From Quillaja saponaria (Eukaryota; Streptophyta; Magnoliopsida; Fabales; Quillajaceae), in NCBI GenBank assembly GCA_029379385.1, contig CM055606.1, positions 15,091,142 through 15,155,141 of the forward strand: a stretch of 64,000 nt of DNA, given 5' to 3'. Within the stretch, counting starts at the first letter, position 1. Every line of letters begins with the position of its first letter. A model generated the notes under the pieces. That model was not told the origin of the DNA. It saw only the letters and a list, made by a program, of their open reading frames with translations, and searched no databases. The position numbers and the translations under genes are program-made. Below are positions 19,792 to 32,700 of this stretch, in pieces.

Positions 19792-22700
19792 ATGTCAAAA
19801 ATTTCGAGGAAAGTGAAAAAAAAAAAAGAAAAAAGGAAAATGGGTATTGGAAACCGAGCCTTTATCTGTAAATCGGCTTCGCTCTTCTTCCTAGTACCAT
19901 CTCTTTCTGCTACCAAACTCAGATTCAATTACGTTACAGCTCACCCTTCTTCGTCGACTACTACTAGGGTCTGTCATATGGCTACTGAAGCTTCATCTTC
20001 GCCGTCATCCATTACCAGTGATGATAATCTCAACCCTCCTCCTTCTTCTTCGGCGAAGTGACGTGGGAACTCCTTCTACTGCTTCCTCTGCCATTGATTT
20101 TCTCTCCATATGTCATCGCCTCAAGGTAATAATGCCTGTTTAAAGTTGTTTTTTTCGTTTTCATTTTTTGGGTGTCTCTGCTGTTTGGTTGCTGGGAAAT
20201 GTGGGAAAAGATAAGAAAATGTGGCACTGTTTTTCCTATAGAAAATACAGGAAAGAGGAGGATGCTAAGGTTTATTGTTAAGATATTGATTATAGCTCCA
20301 CTTAAATAACTTATGGTAGCAAGCGAGGTTGAATGAAGGAGCTGGTTCTCCTTTGATCATTGATGAGGAAAAAAATCTAATTTTCTAGTTTTTGGTTTGG
20401 TAAATGCCAAGCGGAAGCGTAATCTCATTGAAATGCGAGAATACTTAAACCACTAGTTGGTGTTTTAAATTGCAAGTACATTTCTAAATTAAGTTACTAC
20501 TTTCTAGGAGCCTTTGGAGCAAAAAATTCAAACTTTTCAATTAGATTTTCTTCACATGCTTTACAAAACCTGAGTTTCTTCCATTTTTCATTTATGGGTT
20601 TTGTTCACTATCTTAAATTGTTTGCAATCCATGTGATTGTCCTGAGTTAGACAACAAAGAGAGCAGGATGGGTACTGAGGGACATTAAGGATCCAGAATC
20701 TATAGCTGATCATATGTACAGAATGGGATTGATGGCACTCATTGCATCAGATAATCCAGGCATAGATCGAAACAAGTTAAGTTTTTTAGTTACTTCTATT
20801 TCTGACCTTCATACGTCTTGTTTTTTACTTATGGCTATTGTTGTCTTGTAGTTCAAATCTCAACCTGATGGGAACCCAATTGGGTGGGTTTATTGATAGT
20901 TATTTTCTGTTGATTTCAGGTGTATTAAAATGGCTATTGTTCATGATATAGCAGAAGGTAATTTGCATTCGATTCAATTTTCCATTATGCTTTATTTTTC
21001 AACATTGGTTTTGCTTTTCCAGAGAATCATTCATCGTGAGTCCATGGCTTTATTGGATTTAGTTGGAAATTGATGAACATTTGTGATGAGAATGAATTAG
21101 GAAATGGAAGAAGAAGGAATATGATGGGCATAGAATCATTCATCATGAGTCCATGGCTTTCATGGATTTAGTTGGAAATTGATGAACACTTGTGATGAGA
21201 ATGAATTAGGAAATGGAAGAAGAAGGAAGATGATGTGCACCAATTATCTTGGGAAGATGAGATGTTTCTGTGCTAGATGGAGCCTTGACATAGTGAGAGG
21301 GTTTACGTATAAATCCCTCTGACACACACAGAAACATGAAACACCTGAGCCTTTAACTGCTCTCTTTGCACTCTTTCTAATTAAATAAATTGAAAACCCA
21401 ACATAAATGGTTTAACTTTATATTTATTGCAAATTATTTATCATGATACGTTTAAATCCACCCTTAGTGTAGTTGTACTCCAGATTTTCTGGATTACTAG
21501 AATCTGCAACCAATAGTTGTACATATTTTCTTCTTACTTGTACTCATAGTCAGTTTTTATCTTTCAAAGCTCTATGTCATCTTTTTTACTCATCGATTTT
21601 CTTTAACTTCTTTTTGTAGCCATTGTTGGGGACATTACTCCATCAGATGGGATTTCAAAGACAGAGAAGAGCCAGCTAGAACAAGAAGCAATAGACCATA
21701 TGTGCAAAGTGCTTGGTGGAGGACTTAGAGGTATTTCTTTTACTATACATTCTTTGGACATATTTTGTTGAGAGCAGAGGAATTTTCTAAAAGTGACATG
21801 CTGAGGTTTTTTTTATTCCTCTATCTGAAAAGGTTCCATTAGTAAGTGAATAAAACAGACTAACATCTCTTGGTTGCTTGATCCATTTTTCATAATGAAG
21901 CCAAGGAAATTGTTGATCTGTGGATGGAGTATGAAGCAAATTCTTCACCAGAAGCTAAATTTGTCAAGGATCTTGATAAGGTGCATAGATTGCCTAGTTT
22001 TCTAGCTTTCAACGATCTATGTGTGAGATAGATGCTGCCTTTGATCCAACTTCAAATGGCGAGTTTCACTTTTTTTATTGGAATATTTCTTAATACAGCT
22101 TACTGATGTTATCAATTTAACTTTTCTACCGAATATGTCTTGCTTATGCAGGTTAATGTTTTGATTTCTTATATAAAAAAAAGGATAACATTTCTGATTC
22201 TTTAAACGTACATACTAAACAAAAAGAAAAAAAAAAAACAGTAGTTTGCTTCATTCAACATAAATTTAGGTTGTCATAATGCTTTTCAATGACTTCTACC
22301 ACTCCTTGATTGTCCATTCCTTTCAGCACTTTTTTTTTTTTCTTTTCTGGGGTGGGGATTGCTTGACAAATGAACAAAACAGAATCAAAGCCCATGACTT
22401 CCCCTCCACATTCATTTTGGGGTTGGAACATGAGGGGATAATGATGCATTTTGCCCGCTGGCCATTGACCATATTCATAACTTGTCAGTTGTCACTATTA
22501 GAGAAGAGAAAGAAACAAATCAATATAGTAACGTTAGGCTTCTTTCTCTCTTAATAAAATTTCTTTTTCTATCAAAGCATATAGTAACATTGGGCATTAC
22601 TTCATTGGGATAGATTGCAATAATAGCTGTTGAAAGTGTTGTTAATAAATTCATTTGGCAATTATTGATGGATGATTATGATTGGAAACTAATTTTGGCA

Positions 22701-24602
22701 GTGGGTCAGTAATAACTCTTCTGATTACTGTGATTCTGGTATTTCTTTGTTCCATTCAGGTGGAGATGATACTTCAAGCCTTAGAGTATGAAAGTGGTAA
22801 GGCTTCTGAATGTTCTTTCTTTTTCTGTCACTTTATTCACCATTTTCAATAATTTGCAGGCTTTATGTTATTCCTGAAAATTATTTAAATAATCCTCAAA
22901 AAGTATTTTTTTTTTTTTTTTTTCAAGTGAGTGATCTTGTTTAGTTAGAAATTAAAACTTATTTGCAATGACCATGTATGTAAAATGCATGAAGCTTTAT
23001 ATATTTTTTGCAGAGCCCCCCTGGCCTTCATGTAATAGGGTATTGGGAAGTGGAGTAGTCAACCTACTTATCTTAAGAGGGATAGCCATGTTGGCTGTTG
23101 CATGCAAGTTAGTCTGTGGTCTTACTTTAACTGCATGTTTATAATTTGATTTTGGAGGCTAGCATTAACCATGTTAGATAATACTGGTGATGATCAAATA
23201 ACCAAAATGACATTTGTACTCTTCTACAGTGGGAAGCTGAGAAAAGACAGTTTTTAATACTGACTACTAGCAAAATGAATAACTCAGGATGTACTGTTAT
23301 TATCATTTTCCAATCACATTAAGCTGCATATATTATAGTTTAAATTTGTGATAAATTAATTTGAAGTAATGCTAAAAAATGTGTTCTAATGTATAAATTG
23401 ATTACCACTATCATATATTATTATGTTCTGTAAGAGTCTCTATTACTTTGATAAATGAGCTAGTTTCCAATAAAAAAATGAAATTCATTCATGATGAACT
23501 TATCTAGTACATGGAGGTATGCAACAGAACATTGTACAGGGGAAGGATCATCTAAATTTTGGATGATCAATGAAATCTGTTAAGAGGGAGGAAAAAAAGA
23601 AGACAAAGAGATAGAACAGTACCTTTGTCTTTCTGCATACTGCTTTCTTTTAGATCCTATACGATTTCTGAAGTATGTGATTGCCTGACAATTTGCAGAT
23701 CAAGGGAAGGATTTGGATGAATTTTTCCAGTCAACTGCTGGTATGAATTCTTGACCTATCTGGTGTTTATCACGATTTTTTTTTTCTATGTTTGTTGATT
23801 AAGGTCTTGATCCACTAACTACCTACCTTATCACCTGAACCTCGGTTTAATCATTGTTTCTATTTAGTTTGACCTGTATATTTGTTACTAATACAACTCA
23901 TTTGAAAGCACTAAATGAATCAATCAAATCAAAGGACGAGTCAAAATAATTTAGTCTTACATATTTAGTAAGTGATGATTCATTTAACTGTATTCGGGGG
24001 AACTTCCATTTGGTAGAGAGCCAACACACCTCTTGGGTGCTTATGTTATTCTTTTTTTCAAAAAGTTTTCACTGGCTCTCAATGCTAGCTGACTTGCTAA
24101 CAGGAAACGTGGTACTGTTATTTTGGTCTGTATATTTAAGGCGAAATCTGGAAGATACTATCCATCTCAAAATAGGAAGTCATTGTTTACATAACCTATT
24201 CCTACTTATCTGATACATAGGAGTCATGGTTTAGTTCCTTTCTGGTTAATTGTGTGAGGAAAAACTCATTTCTATCTTCATGAAGGTCAATGACTTAAAT
24301 ATTACATCTTCTTGCTGAAAAAATGTTTCCACAAATAGGAAACAGGAGATAGACATGCATGCACCATTTACTAAGAAATAAACAAATTTGTTATCTTTCA
24401 TGAATAAAACTATCACCTTTTTTCATATGTTGTCAATGGCAGAATCTGAGATTTGTGGGGGAATGTCTGTGTATCTTTGCTGATTACCAATGATGCCTTG
24501 CTAATTTCTAGCCACCCCTCCCCTTTTGCAGGGAAGTTCCAGACTGAAACGGGGAAAGCTTGGGCCTTGGAGATAGCATCAAGAAGAATGAAAAGCGATT
24601 AA
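19792..24602 (+). CDS. HD-domain 5'-deoxynucleotidase (HDDC2-like), 8 exons, exon 1 frame problem
   Basis: Exons: 1 to 20125; 20651-20775; 20920-20957; 21620-21730; 21901-21980; 22760-22796; 23699-23740; 24532-24602, all GT-AG with matching phases. The product contains [27 protein letters not shown], the HD metal motif in [20 protein letters not shown], then [20 protein letters not shown] and [11 protein letters not shown]. These are diagnostic of the HDDC2/YfbR-like family, metal-dependent phosphohydrolases acting on (deoxy)nucleoside monophosphates. ATGs at 19792, 19840 and 19978 lead a Ser-rich, transit-peptide-like N-terminus that stops at 20061, just before the conserved part, which is one frame over. 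Either a base is missing near 20050-20060, or translation starts at the ATG at 20021. That ATG is in frame with all eight exons (202 residues) and adds [16 protein letters not shown]. Confidence 0.85.
21024..21241. repeat. 109-bp tandem duplication in intron 3 of the HD gene
   Basis: GAATCATTCATCGTGAGTCC at 21024 recurs as GAATCATTCATCATGAGTCC at 21133. The two units differ at only a handful of positions. It lies wholly in the intron and does not alter coding. It is recent by divergence. Confidence 0.85.
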
Positions 24603-26706
24603 TACATTGTTTCCTTCTTCTACGGGGGTGGGGTGGTATTGCTGATCACCTTTTTCATATGTTGTACGGGGTTGTTCAAATTTTCTGTTGATGCAGTCAT
24701 AATGGAGACATGGGCTTGAAGTTGGGACTCTTGGGAGGCGGTAGTTGTTTGCACTAATGGAGTCAACATGACTGACATGCTTTAAATCATTTCTTAGGAG
24801 TAATATAACATCATTGAAATTAATGAAGTTATTCAGATTGCAAGACTCGATGGCAATACAATTTTGTGATACTGGTATTCATTAGCTTACCCAATGAAGC
24901 TATATTTCGGTAAGATAAATATTCGTGTTCTCTCTTTTTTTTTTTTTTTCCTCTCAGTTATACTTCAGAATCCAACAAAACTAACCAAGTGATATGGAGG
25001 GATTGGATGTATTAGAAATAAGCTAGATATAATGAAAATTGGTCTGATATAGGGAGAATTTAAGTCAATTAGATCATTAAAATTTATCTAAACCAATATA
25101 CCCTTAAATTTGTTCCATTTTTACCTTATAATTGCATGCAACATCACAAGCATAATATTATCTCTTTTTTTATCAACAAGAGTAGGGTAGTAATAAGCGA
25201 GATATATTATATATATGTGAGAATACAAGTTCGTTGGAGAGCAGATAATTATTGGATGAATTATGTCAGTTGTGACAAAGCACAGAGATTAGTTTTTAGT
25301 AGAAAAACTCAAAAAACAAAATAAAAATAAAATTGCTCACCTTCCTCCCCGCCAAATCCACGTCCAGCCCAAACGTATGTATCCTTCAAATCTCTGCCCG
25401 GCCAACAATAAAAATAATCTAACAGCTATTTAAGTTAGCCGGACAATCTATAATTTAATTTTCGAATGAATGGAGTGTATCCTTCAAATCTTCTTCCTTT
25501 ACATGGTCTTTCTAATTTATTTTAGGATTTTTCCTAACGGTGTTATTCCTTGGACATTTCTAATTTTATTTTTACAATTTTTAGCATAATTTTTTTAATT
25601 TAGCGGTCAAGTGTGTTGAGGTTAGTTTTGTGCATCTCATTTAATTACTTTTTTAGTCTGGTTAAAAGCTCTACACTAAAATTAAGAAATTTATGAAGAT
25701 TTACAAAGAGATTTGAACTCAATAAATCAATAAAGAGAATACATTTTTTTTTATCATAATACTAATTTTTAGGAAATAAAAGAAAATTCTTTAGAAATTA
25801 ATTCTTTTTTCACAAATAATAACTAATAAATTAAATACGGTCAACCACTATAGCAAATGAATGTGTAAGGTCACAACTTTCCATATATATTACCCAAATA
25901 AGTGTCTAAGGATATTTGTAAAAAATAGCCTATTAAAAATAAGATACATGCAGATTTTCGAGAGCATAAAAAAAAAAAAAATTTATTTACTGCTTTGGTC
26001 TCTAAAAAATTATGTTATTCTTTATTTTTGTCCGGTATTCTAGAATTCAATTATTTTCATTTTAGTCATCCAAGATTTATTTACTTTTTAAAATCAAATT
26101 CTTAAATAAATCCATAACCATTAAATTTATATGAAACACAATGGACCTTTTTGTGGATAGGACAAAGAATGCATAAAAATAATTTTATGATTCATGAAAA
26201 GATTTATTTTTGAAAGAAAAAAAAAGGTGTAACATTTAAATTGAGAAAATAAATTTGTCTAATTATTGAGTCAATATTTATGTAATTTTTTTTTTCATAC
26301 ATTAATATTCATATTTTCACCATATTTTTAATATGTTAGATTTTATCTCAATGTAATAATTTTAACTTGATTAAGAATTAAATTAAATTAAATCAAATCA
26401 TGAGAATCAAAATGAAAAAATAATAATTTGAAGGACCTAATTAAAAATAATAATTTCTGTAAGGACTAAAATATAAATAAGCCACAAAAAACTTAATACC
26501 GGAAAGTGAAACATCACGGCGGGTAAATAACGGTCCGGAACCATTCCAAGCTGCCGTAAACTAAAATGGGCGCTTACAGCTGTATCTCATGACATGTTGT
26601 AATTGAAGACTTACTTTTTGTTTAAACTTGCTGCAAAGCATTTCCATCTGCAACCGAAGAGCAAGAAGAACAAGAAGAGTCTCCTTGAGCTGAATTTTTT
26701 CTTCAA
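24603..26706. other. Intergenic region between HD and HAD nucleotidase genes
   Basis: The first few hundred bases are the HD-gene 3' UTR. The rest is AT-rich with poly-A/T tracts and no gene recognised. The last 200 bases (from about 26500) are less AT-rich, with ACGGCGGGT and TGGGCGC, and probably form a TATA-less promoter and leader of the next gene. Confidence 0.5.
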
Positions 26707-29700
26707 ATGGCCTACCTTAGTAGGCTTCTTCAGGTTCGCTGTCCCATAAACGTATCTATCTTTGTCTCTCTGTGATTCTGCTATTTTCTCTGTCTTTCTA
26801 TTTGTCTAGCTTGCTTCTGTAGGAAACTTACTGTTACTTTCCCTTCGTTGCAGAGGACAACCATTTCATCTTGTGGTGTTCAAGAAGGTTCTTTTTTCTT
26901 CTCTGACTTATATTATATCATATTGCCTTCTATCTATTTGTTTTTATGTATGTACTCGAGACACAGAAAAACATTCTTATATGTGTGTGATAAACAAATT
27001 TATACTCACAGTTTGTGTAGATTGGTTCTTTCTTCTTTGAAATGTAAAATTTTATGTAAATTTAGGGTTTTTGGGAAGCTTTAGAAGCTACAGTGTGATT
27101 GCTTCGAAGGAACAGAATGTGTTAAAATATGAAGATAAAGATGTGAGAGCTGAAGCTGATAATTTTCTTCTTGATGATGAGATACCTAAGCTTCGGCGTG
27201 AATTGGATGCGGCAAAAGAGAGTTTTCTCAAGATTCCCGAGGCATTGAAAACAATGCCTAAGATGAATCCTAAAGGTTTGTGTGAGATTTGTTGGGCTGT
27301 TAGCAGAGTGCAAAAGAATGTGTTGTTCGTGAAATTGATAACTTTTTGTTATATATTTGGCTAGGCATATATGTAAATAAGAACTTAAGGTTGGACAACA
27401 TACAAGTTTATGGCTTTGACTACGATTACACATTGGCTCATTACTCCGCCAATTTACAGAGTTTGATTTATGATCTCGCTAAGGAGCATATGGTTAATGA
27501 GGTTAGTTTACCCTCGTTGATTGATGATGCTGATATTTTCTGTGTCTTAGTTTAGATGGAAATTCTATCTCTTCCTGATTCTTCTCTTTTCTTCTTTCAG
27601 CTTAGGTATCCTGAGATTTGCATGAAATTTAAATATGATCCTACTTTTCCCATTAGAGGCCTCTACTATGATAAGTTGAAAGGCTGCCTCATGAAGCTGG
27701 ATTTCTTTGGGTCTATTGAATCAGATGGGTGCTACTTTGGTCGACGCAAGGTACTCATGGTTAATTATCTGGTCTTTTTCCATATGATTGGTAGGAGTTT
27801 GAACCTACAATTACGATTTGTGCTAAAGAGAAACATTACAATACCAATTTACTGCTTCCTGTCTACTTGAGATTATTCTGATTTTGATTTTGTACATTAT
27901 GTCTCTTGGAAATGCTAACACCGTGGGGTTATTTTATGAATCACATAAAAATGTTGATTTAAGATGCATGTGTTGCTCCCATTTGGAGCTGGTTATGGGT
28001 GAGATGTCCAACACACGCCCACAGCCACAGCCACACCCACAGCTAGCCACTCCCACTCCCACCCCCACTCCCACAAATGCAAACACAAGGACAAATAATT
28101 AAATAAATAAACTAGAAATTAAGAATAAAGAAAAGCCAACGATCCTGCTATTGAAATATTATTGTAGTGGAACTGCGATGTGTAAGATGTAAATAATTTA
28201 ATTCATCTCCATTTTTGTGGCATTCCTAGGAGACAAATGCTGGTTCCAGTTAACAAAAGAAACAGAAACCTGCAACTGTGCACACAACCACTGAGAAATA
28301 GAGGAAGTGTTGTTGCATACTCTCTTTATTGTCTACCTGTGTCATAGTAATTCTAGAAGGTTGAATCTTTACTCTTTTCGTTTTAATAAGCAGTTAAGGT
28401 GTTAAAGACACCCACAAAACAAAACAAAACAAAACAAAACAAAAAAAACAAAAAAAACAAAAAAAACAAAAAAAAACTAAACTAAACTAAAACAAAAACA
28501 AAAACAAAAACCAAAAGCTAACAACTACGCTAGCAGTGTTAGCTGAATCTTTCCAAGCAGGATGGGCTTTATAGTATTGTTTCAAGTTTCAACTTAGTAT
28601 GAAAAAGGAAGAAGTAAGAGATATGCTGCTTCAACATGAGGAACGAATTGCAATAACTCCTGTTTGGAGTATTTGTGATGGTATACAGGGCTAGAGAAGA
28701 AAAGTGGAGTCAGATTGGAGTGGTTAAGCCAACAGGCCTACAGGATTTTTTGGGTTAGTGTGCCTAAAGTGGACTTTTTTCATATGGACTACAATTGTAG
28801 GAGTTCAGAAAATAACCATTGCTTTTTAATGTGAAGGCATTACTTATGTGCCTATATGAGCAAAAAAAAAATTGGAAAAAAAGGGAATATTATTGAAGCA
28901 CACAAGTAAAGATATCAGGAAATAGACCTTACCTTGCGCTTTAAGGTCCACTGATACATGCATATAGTTGTTTTTCATCATGTCCACATAAGGACAGTGG
29001 GACAACTTCATTAATTAAGTAAATTCTATGTCTCTTGATTCCTGTTTAAGTTAGTTAACATCTCTGCTGGTGACATGATGCCATCAACATAAGTGAAAAT
29101 AGGTACCACACTAATGGGACATATTTGTTGATTAATGAAGCTCAGTTTGTTATGCTGGATCTATTTTACTTTATGTAATTTATCCTTCTTGTGAGGGCGA
29201 GCCTTGGCGCAACGGTAAGTTGTTCCTTTGGTGACCTGGAGGTCACGGATTCGAGGCGTGTAAACAGCCTCTTTGCAGAAATGTAAGGGAAAGGCTGCGT
29301 ACATGTGCGCCCACCCTCCCCTTGAGCTTTGTTTGGAATTTATCCTTCTTGTAAATCCATAATCAAGATAAGGAACAATTCTCAAGTTGTCTGAAATTTT
29401 ATTTTTGGATGATAAGCTTGCAGAAAACCTTATGACTGGCATGTTAATGCCCTAAACAAAATGCTTTGAATACAGAATTCATGGAAATAGTTTCTATAAA
29501 TTGTTCCAATTCAACTTCTTCATATAAGTTTTAAATTTTAATACCATGCTACTCAAATTTTAACAGCATTTTTTTATCGGCTTTTGAAAAGTTTTTCTTT
29601 GATGGGAAAACATTGGTAATCAAGTTAAAATGCAACAGCAAACCATAATTATATGTTATATATGCCTGGTCATCCCTTTTTATAACCAAGACAGAAATTT

Positions 29701-32700
29701 TAGCATTATGCTTGCCTCCATTTGACCACATCGATATTGCATACATCAGTCAATATAAAAGAAACAGCTGTCTTGGATAAAGTAGTACATCTTAGATGTA
29801 TATTGTTCTTATAAATTACAGCTCAGCCGGAAGGAAATACATGATACATATGGTACACGACATATTGGCCGTGATCAAGCCCGTGGGCTAGTTGGTTTAA
29901 TGGATTTCTTCTGCTTTAGTGAGGTTAGTAGCTTTAGCACTGCATTTATTTTATTGCATTACTATAAGTATCCAGTAGCAGCTAGAGGAGCAGCTGTAAA
30001 AGGGTGTTGGGACATTGTAATGAAGTTGACCCCAACATTCAGTGGACATCATGAACAAATTCTCAATGGTTTTCCTATATTCATCAGTTATTTTCATACC
30101 GTATTTTCTTATATGCAAGAAGTCCTGTCATTGGAGAGGGATTAGTTGGCTACAAATATATTCCTTCCTTTCTGTGTTCATTTCTTTAGTAATCATATTC
30201 CAATTTGCCTTTTCTATTCAAATGCCTAATAGTTGATAATTGGTTTAGATTGATTTTTTGCATTTCATATTTGTCTTTGAGTGAAAAATCTGCATCTCAT
30301 GTAGAGTTAGTTAGTATGTCTTTAGTCTAACTTGTAGTTGAGCAATGACATTTTATTTCATAACTTGTAGGCATGTCTTATTGCTGATATTGTGCAACAC
30401 TTTGTTGATGCTAAGCTGGAATTTGATGCTTGCTACATCTATGAAGATGTCAATCGTGCAATTCAACATGTACACCGCAGTGGATTGGTTCATAGAGGAA
30501 TTCTCTTCGATCCTCATAGATACTTGGTGAAAAATGTAAGTTCAAACTAATTTCCTTTTTTCATTAATTGTTGTTCATGTCGAAAAGAGATGCGAGAATG
30601 ATCATTCTATTCCATGTATGATTTCATGGAATGGACATTCTTTCGTTTGGTACGTTTTTAGCCTTACAATACTCATTCCATTCTAGTCATTTTATTTCAT
30701 AGAAGTAGGAATCCTCAAACCCATCTAAGAGGTGGGATTGCTTATTCTTACTTCTATTAAATTAGTTTAGTTTAGTTAAATGACAAGAAAAACCATTCTA
30801 TCACATAAAATAAAAAGTTGAATATTAATAAAATAATAATATTATTCATAAATAAATAAAATATGTATTATTTAATTTATTCAAATAACAAAAATACCTA
30901 TTCATATCACATTAAAAAATATATAATCATATATAATAAAAAAATAAAAAATTGTATATAAAAAAAATAATAAATCAATTCATTTTAGTGAAATAACAAA
31001 AATACTTTTCATGTAAATAATATAATTATAAATAATTAATTAATATTAAATAAATAAATTAGTTAAGTAATTTTGAACTAAAATATTATTATTATTAATA
31101 ATAAATAAATAATATAATTTTTTTTTAAATTAATTAAAAAATTAAGAAATATATATATTTCATAAATTATGTTTAATTTTTATTACTTTATCTATAGAGA
31201 GATATTTTTGTCATTTTAACATAACTTTGATATTTTTTCATGTCTAAAAACTGTATAAAAAATTAATAAATTGAATGAATTTATTATTCCTCACTGACGC
31301 TACCAAACAGGAGAATGGAATGATCATTCCATTCCATTCCCATTCCAATTCTATAAAAATTATTTTTACATACCAAACTAGCCCTTAGAATATTAGATTT
31401 GTTGTTTATGATAAAAATATAAATATGTTCAATGATGTTTGTTTTCAACGTAAATATGTCTTGTTATCAAGAAAAGAGTTGTATTTTCATCTTATCTTGT
31501 TTAATTATCCTTTTGCTGAGAATTTGGATTTTTCCTTATAAATATTTCAGGGGCAGATATTACGTTTTCTCAGGATGCTAAGGGAGAAGGGAAAGAAACT
31601 TTTCTTGTTGACTAACTCTCCTTTTCACTTTGTGGATGGAGGGATGCGTTTTATGTTGGAGGTATTCACTCAACAGGAAAAATGACATCTTAACTTCTGT
31701 CGCATCGTAGGACTGTAAATTTTATGTAGAATATTATTTTAGTTGCATTAGCAAGTGACCGAAACCAATTAATTTAATGTCAATTTAGGCTATAACTTGT
31801 TTTAATTATATTGATTATAACAAACTACTTCATTTCTGAATCTTCTTTTTGTTGAATTTGACCATGCCATCTACAAACTATTTGAGGAAGTTTACAGAAT
31901 TAGGTACAACATATGTAATATTCTTGGCATTTTCTCAGATAATGAATGAGATCAGCTATATTTACACAGAAAAATCAATAACTCTCGTACATTTCTCGGT
32001 TGTTGATGTGGACTATTGCATGTTAACCGTTTGATTAAACTTAGCTATATGTTACCTTGTGTCATGAAGATGCTAAACTGTAAAAAAGACAAGCTTTGTT
32101 CTGATTTATTGTTTGCATGTTAACAATTGAGAAGAGAGATTCCATGAAATTTGACTTGAAATTGATACTTTAGAAAAGAGAGTGCTTCTTATCATAGTTG
32201 TGCTTTGAAATTAATTGAAGTGCGAATTTCCCATATACAAATTACTTGGACAGTTCTAGACTGTTAGTTTCACCTTTATTGTTTTTTTCTCTTTTAACAT
32301 ATTTTCTCTATGTAATCATTTTCTCAGCTAAAATTGTTTTGTTGTTTTCGCTTGCAATATGACTAGTAAATTCATGAGCTTATGTTTCATCTTTATTAGG
32401 ATTCTCTGGGTTGTAGAGACTCCTGGAGGGAACTGTTTGATGTTGTGATTGCTAAAGCCAATAAGCCATCATTTTATACATCGGATCATCCATTCCGGTT
32501 TGTATCTTCAGCATGCTAGGATCTTTCAAGGATCAGAAATAGTGTTTTTCCTTTCTTTCTTCCTTTTTTCACAGACCTCTTGATAATATTTTAAGGTTGA
32601 TATGTTAAATGGGTAACAAAGATAGTGTTTATCATCTCATACTATGTATCCTATTATTTTCTATCAATGCAAAGAATGGGTAATTTGGATACCCCCACCG

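Noticed and set aside
29198..29270. tRNA gene
   Set aside because: A and B boxes belong to the Au-like SINE; no acceptor stem or cloverleaf, and target duplications flank the element.
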